Assembly (NCBI GenBank): GCA_031629035.1
Contig: JAVLUG010000008.1
Coordinates: 1 to 62,960, forward strand
Direction: 5' to 3'
DNA from: MVYY01 sp012517575
GTDB taxonomy: Bacteria > Bacteroidota > Bacteroidia > Bacteroidales > Paludibacteraceae
Length of the DNA: 62,960 bases
This document shows positions 28,565 to 37,167 of the stretch, piece after piece. The stretch's first letter is position 1. The number at the start of each line of letters is the position of its first letter. The notes beneath the pieces were generated by a model. The model searched no databases. It saw only the letters and a list, made by a program, of their open reading frames with translations, and was not told the origin of the DNA. A program made the position numbers and the translations under genes.

Positions 28565-29038
28565 ATGGATGAAAGCAAAGAAAAAGAAGAAAATTCGTTT
28601 GAAACGGTAAAGCAAATTTTTAACGATTACTTGGCTACGCATCAGCATCGTAAAACGCCCGAACGTTATGCAATTCTGGAACAGATTTACACCCACGAAG
28701 GGCATTTTAATGCCGAGCTGTTGTACAACGCCATGCAAAAGGATTATCGCGTGAGTTTGGCCACAATTTATAACACGCTCGATTTGCTGCTCGAGTGTAA
28801 ATTGATTGTAAAACATCAGTTCGGTGATCAATTGGCTCAATATGAAAAAACATTTGGCACCAACATTCATCATCATCTGATATGTACACAATGTGGTAAA
28901 ATAAAGGAATTTTCCGATAAAAATATAAAAGCGGCCATCCAAGCGAAGCATTTTCAAACTTTTCAAATGTCGCATTACTCACTGTATATTTATGGAATTT
29001 GCAGTAAATGCCTGAAAAAGAAGAAAAAAACTTCGTAA
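28565..29038 (+). CDS. fur: Fur-family metal-responsive repressor
   Basis: Protein of 157 aa. It has an N-terminal winged helix (helix VSLATIYNTLDLLLE) and a C-terminal dimer/metal domain. Metal ligand candidates are H102-H104 and the pairs C107/C110 and C146/C149, which make the structural zinc site. The length and HHHLICTQCGK motif are those of Fur/PerR/Zur; which metal or signal it senses cannot be told. No other in-frame ATG occurs in the first 50 codons, so the start is firm. Confidence 0.88.
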   Translation: MDESKEKEENSFETVKQIFNDYLATHQHRKTPERYAILEQIYTHEGHFNAELLYNAMQKDYRVSLATIYNTLDLLLECKLIVKHQFGDQLAQYEKTFGTNIHHHLICTQCGKIKEFSDKNIKAAIQAKHFQTFQMSHYSLYIYGICSKCLKKKKKTS

Positions 29039-29182
29039 AAAATTGTTGTTTTAATGAAAAAAATTACCTTATTTTTTACCTTTTCTGTGGATGGATGCCG
29101 TAAGTAAACGGATTCTAAAGCAAGGAAAGGTTTTATTTTGCAAAATCATTTTCTCTTGAAAATCTTTTAAAAATTTAAACGA

Positions 29183-30451
29183 ATGAAAGCAGATGTTTTA
29201 TTAGGCCTTCAGTGGGGCGACGAAGGAAAAGGAAAAGTTGTGGATGTGTTGACTCCACATTACGATATTGTAGCTCGATTTCAGGGTGGCCCCAATGCCG
29301 GTCATACTTTGGAATTTAAAGGGAAGAAATTTGTGTTGCGTTCGGTTCCGTCGGGAGTTTTTCAGGGCGACAAAATCAATGTGATTGGCAACGGAATGGT
29401 GATTGACCCTGCCCTTTTCAAAGAAGAAGTAGAAGCGCTCGAAGCAGCAGGCGAACCCTTGCACCATCGGCTGAAAATTTCCAAGAAGGCACATCTCATT
29501 CTCCCAACGCATCGATTGCTCGATCTGGCATCCGAAGCTGCTAAAGGAGCAGGTAAAATTGGTACTACGGGCAAAGGTATAGGCCCCGCCTACACTGACA
29601 AAATTAGCAGGAATGGACTTCGGATAGGCGACATTCTGTATCGCTTCGACGAAAAATATCGCGAAGTTGTCGCTCGCCATATGGAAATTTTGCGTCAGTA
29701 TAATTTTGAATACGATTTGGAAAAACTGGAAAAAGCTTTTTTTGAAGGAATAGAATGTATCAAACGTTTTGATTTGATTGACAGCGAATATTTTATCAAC
29801 CATTCGTTGGAAGAAGAAAAGAAAGTTTTGGCTGAAGGAGCTCAGGGAACCTTGCTCGACATTGATTTTGGTTCATATCCTTTTGTAACTTCTTCCAACA
29901 CTATTTGTGCCGGAGCCTGTACCGGACTGGGTCTTTCTCCCCAAAAAATTGGAGAAGTTTATGGAATTTTCAAAGCATATTGCACCCGCGTGGGAAGCGG
30001 ACCTTTTCCTACCGAATTGAAAGACGAAACCGGAGAACTGATTCGCAAAAAAGGGTGTGAGTTTGGCGCAGTAACAGGTCGTCCCCGTCGTTGTGGCTGG
30101 ATCGACTTGGTCGCTCTGCGTTATTCCATCATGCTGAATGGAGTTACCCAATTGATTATGATGAAAAGCGATGTGCTGGATGATTTTGATACCATCAAAG
30201 CTTGCGTGGCTTATCAAATTGACGGAAAGGAAACGGAAGAATTTCCATTTGAAATTACCGAAAATCTCAAACCTGTTTATGTTGAATTGCCCGGTTGGAA
30301 AACAAATATAACGAACTTGCAAAACGAAGACGAATTTCCTGAAGAATTGAATGCTTATTTGAATTTTTTGGAAGAAGAATTGAATGTACCGATAAAAATT
30401 GTTTCCGTGGGTCCTGACCGAGAACAAACCATCATTCGATATCAGGAATAG
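29183..30451 (+). CDS. purA: Adenylosuccinate synthetase
   Basis: Protein of 422 aa that makes adenylosuccinate from IMP, aspartate and GTP, the first step to AMP. The GTP-binding motif WGDEGKGKVVD and GGPNAGHT are present near the N-terminus. The downstream TGRPRRCGWIDLVALRY is the substrate-binding signature. Length matches the family. It stands alone; purL lies 11 kb away in the same window. Confidence 0.97.
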   Translation: MKADVLLGLQWGDEGKGKVVDVLTPHYDIVARFQGGPNAGHTLEFKGKKFVLRSVPSGVFQGDKINVIGNGMVIDPALFKEEVEALEAAGEPLHHRLKISKKAHLILPTHRLLDLASEAAKGAGKIGTTGKGIGPAYTDKISRNGLRIGDILYRFDEKYREVVARHMEILRQYNFEYDLEKLEKAFFEGIECIKRFDLIDSEYFINHSLEEEKKVLAEGAQGTLLDIDFGSYPFVTSSNTICAGACTGLGLSPQKIGEVYGIFKAYCTRVGSGPFPTELKDETGELIRKKGCEFGAVTGRPRRCGWIDLVALRYSIMLNGVTQLIMMKSDVLDDFDTIKACVAYQIDGKETEEFPFEITENLKPVYVELPGWKTNITNLQNEDEFPEELNAYLNFLEEELNVPIKIVSVGPDREQTIIRYQE

Positions 30452-30551
30452 TTTCCCCCTACTTGCCATGCAAACTGCCAATCTGTCAATTGGATGTTTG
30501 GCAAACATTTTGCATGAATAAAGTGTTAATTATAAAAAAATTGAAAAGTCT

Positions 30552-31229
30552 ATGATTTACATTATTTTTATTGTTTTTGCGTTGATTAGTTTTCTGCTTC
30601 AGAACAGGTTGCAGTCAAAATTCAAACGTTACTCGAAATTACCTGTTCCCAATGGTTTGACGGGAAAGGATGTAGCTGAGAAAATGCTCCACGATAACGG
30701 CATCTACGATGTACAGGTGATTTCTACATCCGGTCATCTCACCGATCATTACAATCCGGCAAACAAAACCATTAATTTGAGCGAACAGGTTTATGCATCG
30801 AGCAATGTTGCAGCAGCTGCTATTGCTGCCCATGAAACTGGTCACGCAGTTCAGCATGCTTATGCCTATGCACCGCTCACGTTGCGTTCCAAATTGGTTC
30901 CGGTGGTAAATTTTGCTTCCATGTGGATGCAGTGGGTATTGCTGGCAGGCATAATTTTTCTCCAATCTTTTCCTCAATTGATGTTGGCGGGAATTATTCT
31001 TTTTGCGCTGACTACGTTATTTAGTTTCATAACTTTACCTGTTGAAATCAATGCCAGCCAACGTGCTTTGGCGTGGCTCAACAATGCCGGCATTACCAAC
31101 TATGAAACCCACGAACCGGCAAAAGATGCCTTGAAAACGGCAGCTTATACTTATGTGGTTGCCGCTTTGGGTTCGTTGGCAACACTGGTTTACTACATCC
31201 TGATTTTTATGGGAGGAAGCCGGAGATAA
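30552..31229 (+). CDS. YugP-family zinc metallopeptidase
   Basis: Protein of 225 aa. An N-terminal membrane anchor (1-18) is followed by the metal motif H94-E95-x-x-H98 (AAHETGHAV), then further membrane helices (about 118-155 and 195-220). This is the YugP/DUF2268-like membrane metallopeptidase family; substrates are unknown. It starts 100 bases after purA and is followed by tRNA-Arg, which has its own promoter. Confidence 0.85.
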   Translation: MIYIIFIVFALISFLLQNRLQSKFKRYSKLPVPNGLTGKDVAEKMLHDNGIYDVQVISTSGHLTDHYNPANKTINLSEQVYASSNVAAAAIAAHETGHAVQHAYAYAPLTLRSKLVPVVNFASMWMQWVLLAGIIFLQSFPQLMLAGIILFALTTLFSFITLPVEINASQRALAWLNNAGITNYETHEPAKDALKTAAYTYVVAALGSLATLVYYILIFMGGSRR

Positions 31230-31296
31230 CTGTCAAAACGGAAGCTTTGTGATAAGGAAAACTGACCAATTATTAAGGGAAGGTTTTCCTTTTTTC

Positions 31297-31327
31297 TTTT
31301 TCAAATCGAGAAAAATTACTACATTTG
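31297..31327 (+). promoter_or_regulatory. Promoter of tRNA-Arg
   Basis: TTTT at 31297-31300, 19 bases, then TACATTTG at 31320-31327, 11 bases before the tRNA. Confidence 0.6.
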
Positions 31328-31338
31328 TACCTGCAAAA

Positions 31339-31412
31339 GGCTCCGTAGTTCAGTTGTATAGAACGTCAGATTCCGGTTCTGAAGGTCTTGGGTTAGAATC
31401 CCAACGGGGTCA
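31339..31412 (+). tRNA. tRNA-Arg (CCG)
   Basis: A 74-nt cloverleaf with acceptor GGCTCCG/CGGGGTC (with G-U pairs), D arm GTTCAGTTGTATAGAAC, anticodon stem TCAGA/TCTGA around CCG (31373-31375), and T arm TTGGGTTAGAATCCCAA. It reads the CGG codon. The 3' CCA is not encoded. Confidence 0.95.
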
Positions 31413-31586
31413 CTACAGCCAACCTCAAATTTTTTGTTTAGGTTGGCTTTTTAGTGTGAGAAAATTCATTTTTGAAGGAATTTTTGATTGTTTTCAATAG
31501 AATGGGCAACCTGTTTTCTCTTCCTGATTTTTTCCACAAAATCATTAATTTTGCAGAAAATTATATTCTTGAATTCAACTCAATCA

Positions 31587-32993
31587 ATGAAGAAAAAAAA
31601 ACAGCTCCCTGTTCTTGAAAAAATTACAATTACCGATATTGGAGCCGAAGGAAAAGCGCTTGCAAAAATAGACGATTTGGTGGTTTTTGTCCCCTTTGTG
31701 GTGCCGGGTGATGTGGTGGACTTGCAGGTTACAAAAAAGAAAAAAAATTACATGGAAGCCCGAGCTGTAAAATTTCATCACTATTCAGAACAACGTTGTG
31801 AGCCTTTCTGTCAACACTTTGGCATCTGCGGTGGCTGCAAGTGGCAAATGTTGCCTTATGATGAACAGCTGAAATTTAAGCAAAAACAAGTGATAGATCA
31901 TCTGATGCGGATTGGGAAAATTCAACTGCCGGAAATCTCGCCTATTTTGCCTTCAGAAAAAACCGTTTTTTACAGAAACAAACTCGAATTTACCTTTTCC
32001 AATCGACGTTGGCGGAGTTTTGAAGAATTATCTTCTGCTCAGAACATTGAAGACGAGAATGCTCTCGGATTTCATATTTCCACACATTTCGATAAAGTAA
32101 TGAACATTGAAAAATGTTGGTTGCAGGACGATATTTCCAATAGAATCAGAAACGAAATTCGTCGTTATGCACTGGGAAAAAAACTGGATTTTTTTGATTT
32201 GCGTCGTCAGGAAGGATTTTTACGAACCATGATGGTCAGGACAACCACTACAGGAGAAGTGATGCTGGTACTTGTATTTTTTCGGGAAGATGAACCAAAA
32301 CGAACAGCTCTTTTGCAACACGTAGCCGACAAGTTCCCTGAAATTACTTCCCTTTTGTATGTAATCAATTCCAAAGCAAATGATACCATTACTGATCAGG
32401 AAATAATTCCTTTCAAAGGGAATGATTACATTTTCGAAAAAATGGAAGATTTGACTTTCAAAATTGGAGCAAAGTCCTTTTTTCAAACCAATTCCACACA
32501 AGCATGCCGCTTATATGAAAAGGCCCGTGATTTTGCCAAACTTACTGGAAATGAAATTGTTTACGATTTGTATACCGGTACTGGAACAATTGCCAATTTT
32601 GTGGCGCGAAAAGCAAAAAAAGTGATCGGAATCGAGTATGTTCCTGAAGCAGTGGAAGATGCGGTAAACAATTCAAAACTCAACAACATTACCAATACTT
32701 TTTTTTATGCAGGTGATCTGAAAGAAGTGATGACGTCCGATTTTATACATGAGCAGGGAAATCCGGATGTCATTATTACCGATCCTCCAAGAGCCGGCAT
32801 GCATGAAGATGTTGTGGATGCTATTCTAACAACCAATGCTGCAAGAATTGTTTATATCAGCTGTAATTCAGCTACTCAAGCACGCGATTTGCAACTTTTG
32901 GACTGCAAATATAAAGTTACTGCCGTTCAGCCGGTAGATATGTTTCCTCATACCCATCATGTCGAAAATATCGTGCTGCTGGAGTTAAGATAA
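31587..32993 (+). CDS. rlmD: 23S rRNA (uracil-C5)-methyltransferase RlmD-like
   Basis: Protein of 468 aa. It has an N-terminal TRAM RNA-binding domain, an iron-sulfur cysteine cluster C71/C75/C81/C84 (CEPFCQHFGICGGC), the SAM-binding motif VYDLYTGTGTIANFVA, then DPPRAGMHEDVVDA and the catalytic cysteine in YISCNSATQARDL. It methylates a uracil of ribosomal or transfer RNA; the exact position (U1939 or U747 in E. coli numbering, or tRNA U54) cannot be told. ATG 31587 is chosen, 34 bases after TAATTTTG (31546-31553); longer frames start in the intergenic region. Confidence 0.88.
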   Translation: MKKKKQLPVLEKITITDIGAEGKALAKIDDLVVFVPFVVPGDVVDLQVTKKKKNYMEARAVKFHHYSEQRCEPFCQHFGICGGCKWQMLPYDEQLKFKQKQVIDHLMRIGKIQLPEISPILPSEKTVFYRNKLEFTFSNRRWRSFEELSSAQNIEDENALGFHISTHFDKVMNIEKCWLQDDISNRIRNEIRRYALGKKLDFFDLRRQEGFLRTMMVRTTTTGEVMLVLVFFREDEPKRTALLQHVADKFPEITSLLYVINSKANDTITDQEIIPFKGNDYIFEKMEDLTFKIGAKSFFQTNSTQACRLYEKARDFAKLTGNEIVYDLYTGTGTIANFVARKAKKVIGIEYVPEAVEDAVNNSKLNNITNTFFYAGDLKEVMTSDFIHEQGNPDVIITDPPRAGMHEDVVDAILTTNAARIVYISCNSATQARDLQLLDCKYKVTAVQPVDMFPHTHHVENIVLLELR

Positions 32994-33126
32994 TTTTCAT
33001 TGTAGCAAAGTTTTCCATATTGTTAGAAAAATGCAGAAATCTCATTATTAATTGATATTCAATAATATAGAAGAATTACACTTAAAAAAATTCCGAATTT
33101 TGCTATATTTTGCCAAAAAAAAAGAG

Positions 33127-33134
33127 TATTTTTG
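33127..33134 (+). promoter_or_regulatory. Candidate -7 element of the GNAT gene
   Basis: TATTTTTG, about 119 bases before the start at 33253. Confidence 0.4.
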
Positions 33135-33252
33135 CACGCTTTCGAGCTCAAAAAAATTTCAAAATGATTTTCAATTTTTACCAAAAAATTTTTGAAAGAA
33201 AATAGGAGAAGTTTTTTAACCATAAAATTTGTTTAACCTTTAGCCCTCAATT

Positions 33253-34383
33253 ATGCCGGTTACCATAAAAGAAGTTACTACCAAAAAACAATTGAAACAG
33301 TTTGTGTGGTTTGGAATCAATTTGTACAAAGATAATGAATATGCTGCACCGCCACTTTTTGTGGACGACTATACCAACCTGACAAAAGGAAAAAATCCTT
33401 CGCTTGATTTTTGTGAAGCAGCATATTTCCTTGCCCACAACGAAAAAAACGAAATTGTGGGTCGTATTGCAGCCATTATCAATCCAGTAGCCAATGAAAC
33501 ATGGAATCAGAAAAATGCACGCTTTGGCTGGATAGATTTTATTGACGACTACGAAGTATCGAAAGCTTTGTTTGACACTGCTGTGGCATGGGCCAAAGCC
33601 AAAGGCATGACAGCTATTCAGGGTCCACTTGGATTTACGGATTTTGACCATGAAGGTACGCTTATCGAAGGTTTCGATCGACTTGGAACGTTGGCCGGTA
33701 TCTATAATTATCCTTATTATTCACAACATATCGAAAAATATGGTTTTGTTAAAGATGCCGATTGGGTAGAATTCCTCATTACTATTCCCGAAAAATTTCC
33801 GGAAAAATATTTCCGTATCTCTGAGTTGGTGAGGCAAAAATATAACTTGACAGCCCGACGTTTTAAAAGCCGAAAAGAACTGGTAAACGGCTACGGAAAC
33901 AAAATTTTCGATTTGCTCAATACCTGTTATCAGCATTTATATGGTTTCACCAAATTGAATGAAGCCCAAAAGCAATTTTATATAAAACTTTATTTCAGCT
34001 TTTTCAGATTAGATACGGTTTCGGTGGTTACCGATGAAAATGATGATGTGGTAGCGGTGGGTATTGCCATGCCGAGTTTGACAAGAGCTTTACAAAAAGC
34101 GAAAGGAAAACTTTTCCCGCTGGGTTGGTTTTATTTGCTGAAATCCATTTACTATAAAAACGATATTGTGGATCTGTATCTGATAGCTGTACATCCTCGT
34201 TATCAGGGTAAAGGTGTCAATTCTATCCTTTTTGCTGAATTGATGGTCAATTTTGCAAAAAACGGATATAAATTTGCAGAAAGTAATCCGGAGTTGGAAA
34301 CCAACACTCAGGTTTCTACTCAGTGGGGCGATTTTGAACATATCAATCACAAGCGCAGAAGAGCTTACATTAAGCAAATCTAA
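33253..34383 (+). CDS. GNAT-fold acyltransferase-like protein
   Basis: Protein of 376 aa with no signal peptide. The second half carries a GNAT-type acetyl-CoA site: LYLIAVHPRYQGKGVNSILF, where RYQGKG matches the pyrophosphate-binding R/Q-x-x-G-x-G/A motif. The N-terminal part (GPLGFTDFDHEGTLIEGFD) is conserved in a Bacteroidetes family of unknown substrate. It is transcribed alone, with a hairpin at about 34386-34415 downstream. Confidence 0.7.
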   Translation: MPVTIKEVTTKKQLKQFVWFGINLYKDNEYAAPPLFVDDYTNLTKGKNPSLDFCEAAYFLAHNEKNEIVGRIAAIINPVANETWNQKNARFGWIDFIDDYEVSKALFDTAVAWAKAKGMTAIQGPLGFTDFDHEGTLIEGFDRLGTLAGIYNYPYYSQHIEKYGFVKDADWVEFLITIPEKFPEKYFRISELVRQKYNLTARRFKSRKELVNGYGNKIFDLLNTCYQHLYGFTKLNEAQKQFYIKLYFSFFRLDTVSVVTDENDDVVAVGIAMPSLTRALQKAKGKLFPLGWFYLLKSIYYKNDIVDLYLIAVHPRYQGKGVNSILFAELMVNFAKNGYKFAESNPELETNTQVSTQWGDFEHINHKRRRAYIKQI

Positions 34384-34555
34384 AAAAATATTCTTTTCCG
34401 AAAAAAGGAATATTTGTAAACGTTTTTTTGTTGACCAACTGTGAAATTTCATGAATAGTTGGACTCCACCTATCAACTTCTTTCAACTTTTTTAGCTCGA
34501 ATCTTGTTTGAATAGTGTGAAGTCAATATATAATTGACTTAATACATATTTAATT

Positions 34556-36136
34556 ATGACACGTAAATTTGATTTTTTGGTAATTGGTGGTGGAATAGCG
34601 GGCATCAGCTATGCACTGAAAGTAGCTAAATACGGAAAAGTTGCCCTGATTTGTAAAACCACACTTGAAGAATCCAATACTTCTCTGGCACAGGGAGGCA
34701 TGGCAGCGGTGCTTTATTCACCCGACAATTTTGAGAAACATATTCAGGACACTTTGATAGCCGGCGACTACATTAATAATATTGATGCCGTAAAAAAAGT
34801 TGTTTACGAAGCTCCTAAACAAATTGAAGAATTAATTCGCTGGGGTGTAAAATTCGATAAAGCAGAAGACGGAAAATTTGATTTGCATCGCGAAGGCGGT
34901 CATTCGGAATTTCGTATCCTGCACCACAAGGACAACACGGGAGCAGAAGTTCAAAAGAGATTGAACCAAAAAGTACTACATCATCCCAACATAGAAATTT
35001 TCGAATATCATTTTGCACTCGAAATTCTGACGCAACACCATTTGGGACAAATTGTAACACACCATACGCCGAATATAGAATGTTATGGAGCTTATATTCT
35101 CGATCAGAAAAACAATCAAATCATAACTTTTCTTTCCAAAGTTACCATGTTGGCAACCGGAGGCATTGGAGGCGCTTATCTTACTTCTACCAATCCGCCC
35201 ACCGCTACTGGCGACGGTATTGCAATGGTACACAGAGCCAGAGGTGTAATAAAAGATATGGAATTTGTACAGTTTCATCCCACAGCGCTTTATCATCCGG
35301 GAGATAAACCTTCTTTTTTGATTTCGGAGGCCATACGCGGCTATGGAGCCATTTTGCGCACCAAAGATGGAAAAGAATTTATGCACAAGTACGACGAAAG
35401 AAAAGAGTTGGCGCCCAGAGATATTGTTGCCCGTGCCATTGACAACGAAATGAAAATTCGTGGAGACGAACATGTTTATCTGGATGTTACACACAAAGAT
35501 CCGAAAGAAACAAAAAAACATTTTCCGACTATTTACAAAAGATGTCGCGAATTAGGCATCAACATTACCAAAGATTACATCCCCGTAGCTCCTACTCAGC
35601 ATTATTTATGTGGCGGCATTGCAGTGGATTTGAACGGCGAATCGACCATTCATCGACTTTATGCAGCAGGTGAATGTTCATGTACCGGCTTGCACGGCGC
35701 TAATCGTCTGGCTTCCAATTCTTTGATTGAGGCAATAGTCTATGCGGATGCTGCAGCCAAACATTCTGTTGCGCGACTTGATTCACTCGGTTTTCAGGAA
35801 GATATTCCCGATTGGGATGATGAAGGTACAACATGGCCTGAAGAAATGATTTTGATTACTCAAAGTGCACGGGAAGTGGAACAAATTATGAACAGTTATG
35901 TTGGGATTGTTCGCTCTAACCTGCGTCTGAAGAGGGCTATGAGCCGTTTGGAAATTATTTTTCGCGAAACGGAGGATTTATACGAGCGATCTGTGGTTTC
36001 ACGCCAAATTTGTGAACTCCGCAACATAATCAGCGTTTCTTACTTGATTATCAAGCAAGCAACACAGCGAAAAGAAAGTCGTGGATTGCATTACAACATC
36101 GATTATCCGGGACATGCAGAAGATTTGAAAATTTAG
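34556..36136 (+). CDS. nadB: L-aspartate oxidase
   Basis: Protein of 526 aa. This flavoprotein oxidises L-aspartate to iminoaspartate in de novo NAD synthesis. It shows the FAD-binding start FLVIGGGIAGISYALKVA, the succinate-dehydrogenase-like active-site region REGGHSEFRILHHKD, and the second FAD segment GANRLASNSLIEAIVYA. Length is typical. nadA and nadC are not in the window, so the pathway genes are dispersed. Confidence 0.95.
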   Translation: MTRKFDFLVIGGGIAGISYALKVAKYGKVALICKTTLEESNTSLAQGGMAAVLYSPDNFEKHIQDTLIAGDYINNIDAVKKVVYEAPKQIEELIRWGVKFDKAEDGKFDLHREGGHSEFRILHHKDNTGAEVQKRLNQKVLHHPNIEIFEYHFALEILTQHHLGQIVTHHTPNIECYGAYILDQKNNQIITFLSKVTMLATGGIGGAYLTSTNPPTATGDGIAMVHRARGVIKDMEFVQFHPTALYHPGDKPSFLISEAIRGYGAILRTKDGKEFMHKYDERKELAPRDIVARAIDNEMKIRGDEHVYLDVTHKDPKETKKHFPTIYKRCRELGINITKDYIPVAPTQHYLCGGIAVDLNGESTIHRLYAAGECSCTGLHGANRLASNSLIEAIVYADAAAKHSVARLDSLGFQEDIPDWDDEGTTWPEEMILITQSAREVEQIMNSYVGIVRSNLRLKRAMSRLEIIFRETEDLYERSVVSRQICELRNIISVSYLIIKQATQRKESRGLHYNIDYPGHAEDLKI

Positions 36137-36215
36137 GAATAACGACCTGAAAATTTTTCGATGATAAATCGCAGAACAAACTGAAAGTTTATGAGCTGAT
36201 GTTAAATTTTTTCCC

Positions 36216-36246
36216 TTTTTTCTTTGGACGTTTTTCACTAATTTTG
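36216..36246 (+). promoter_or_regulatory. Promoter of the mini T9SS-like gene
   Basis: TTTT (36216-36219), 19 bases, TAATTTTG (36239-36246), 41 bases before the start at 36287. Confidence 0.5.
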
Positions 36247-36286
36247 CAGTGAATTATTTCTCAACCTGTTAAATTTTCTATTTGCG

Positions 36287-36670
36287 ATGAAACGTGCGAT
36301 GTTGACTGTGTTTTGGCTTGCTTTGGCAACGATGCTTTTTGCCGGAAGGTATTCTCTTGACGATCCCCGTTCATCAGCACAACAAGGTGTTGGTAAAATT
36401 GATGCTGCTGGACAAAACTGGTTGAAACAGGATAATTCTTTTTCTACTTCCAATCAAAGCCAAAACCTCGACAATGTAAATTTCAGCGCTACATCCGAAG
36501 GAATTTACCTATCGTTGGGCAGTGGAACTTACAATGTAAAACTTTTTGCTCTCACCGGACAGTTGCTGTGGAGTGGCGATTTGGTTCAGGGAAAATTTTT
36601 CATTCCGGCGCGTAAGGGAATTTATTTTTTGAGGATAAACGGAAAAAGTTTTAAAGTGGTTTGCAAATAA
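36287..36670 (+). CDS. Short secreted protein with T9SS-like C-terminal tail
   Basis: Protein of 127 aa. Residues 1-19 are a signal peptide (hydrophobic, ending FAG). Residues 20-70 are a Q/S/N-rich linker without cysteines. The last 60 residues (YNVKLFALTGQLLW..., GKFFIPARKGIYFLRIN...) match the type A sorting tail of type IX secretion cargo, with the typical G-x-Y-hydrophobic-hydrophobic-R/K end. There is no room for an enzyme domain. It may be a small surface peptide, a sorting-tail remnant of a larger protein, or a periplasmic beta-sandwich. Function unknown. Confidence 0.65.
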   Translation: MKRAMLTVFWLALATMLFAGRYSLDDPRSSAQQGVGKIDAAGQNWLKQDNSFSTSNQSQNLDNVNFSATSEGIYLSLGSGTYNVKLFALTGQLLWSGDLVQGKFFIPARKGIYFLRINGKSFKVVCK

Positions 36671-36777
36671 GCGAAATATTTTTCCTCACTTAAAAAAACC
36701 TATGGAAAACCAAACCTGCAGTAATTGCTTTTGCTAAAAAAATTTATTTCCAAAGAAATTAAAAATAAAGTTTTTTT

Positions 36778-37083
36778 ATGGTAAAACATATCGTCATGTT
36801 TCAGCTTTCCGATTTTGCGGAAGGAAAAACAAAAAAAGAAAATGCAACGTTCATCAAATCTCAACTGGAAAATCTTCAACATCTGATACCTGAATTGAAA
36901 AAAATCGAAGTCGGTATACAAATGGAAGAAACAGCTTCCGAAAATTTTGATTTGGTACTATACAGCGAGTTTGAAAATGTGGAGGATTTGAAAATTTATA
37001 TCAACCATCCCGAACACAAAAAAGTCGGTGCTTATATAGGGAAAGTCAAGATTGGTAGAGTAGCAGTGGATTACAAAGCCTGA
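36778..37083 (+). CDS. Dabb-family (stress-responsive alpha/beta barrel) protein
   Basis: Protein of 101 aa, the normal size of a single Dabb ferredoxin-like domain. It starts MVKHIVMFQL and has the NHPEHKKVGAYI segment near residues 81-92, both typical. Members form dimers; their roles vary and are mostly unknown. It ends at a shared terminator facing pheT. Confidence 0.88.
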   Translation: MVKHIVMFQLSDFAEGKTKKENATFIKSQLENLQHLIPELKKIEVGIQMEETASENFDLVLYSEFENVEDLKIYINHPEHKKVGAYIGKVKIGRVAVDYKA

Positions 37084-37093
37084 ACAATATTAC

Positions 37094-37147
37094 AAAAAAA
37101 GATTTTTCTTTATCAAACACAAAGTTGAAAAGAAAAATCTTTTTTTT
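37094..37147. terminator. Bidirectional terminator between the Dabb gene and pheT
   Basis: Long stem of AAAAAAAGATTTTTCTT (37094-37110) with AAGAAAAATCTTTTTTT (37130-37147). It has A and T runs on both sides, so it can stop transcripts arriving from either gene. Confidence 0.8.
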
Positions 37148-37167
37148 ATCAGTCAGTTTATTTAGCC

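Noticed and set aside
29039..29182. Possible riboswitch upstream of purA
   Set aside because: No purine or other known aptamer core recognised; only AT-rich sequence.
34386..34415. Hairpin AAATATTC/GAATATTT after the GNAT gene as a terminator
   Set aside because: The stem is short and AT-rich and has no T-run of useful length, so it is not listed as a terminator.
34976..35521. 181-residue minus-strand frame inside nadB
   Set aside because: Antisense shadow of a well-conserved gene.
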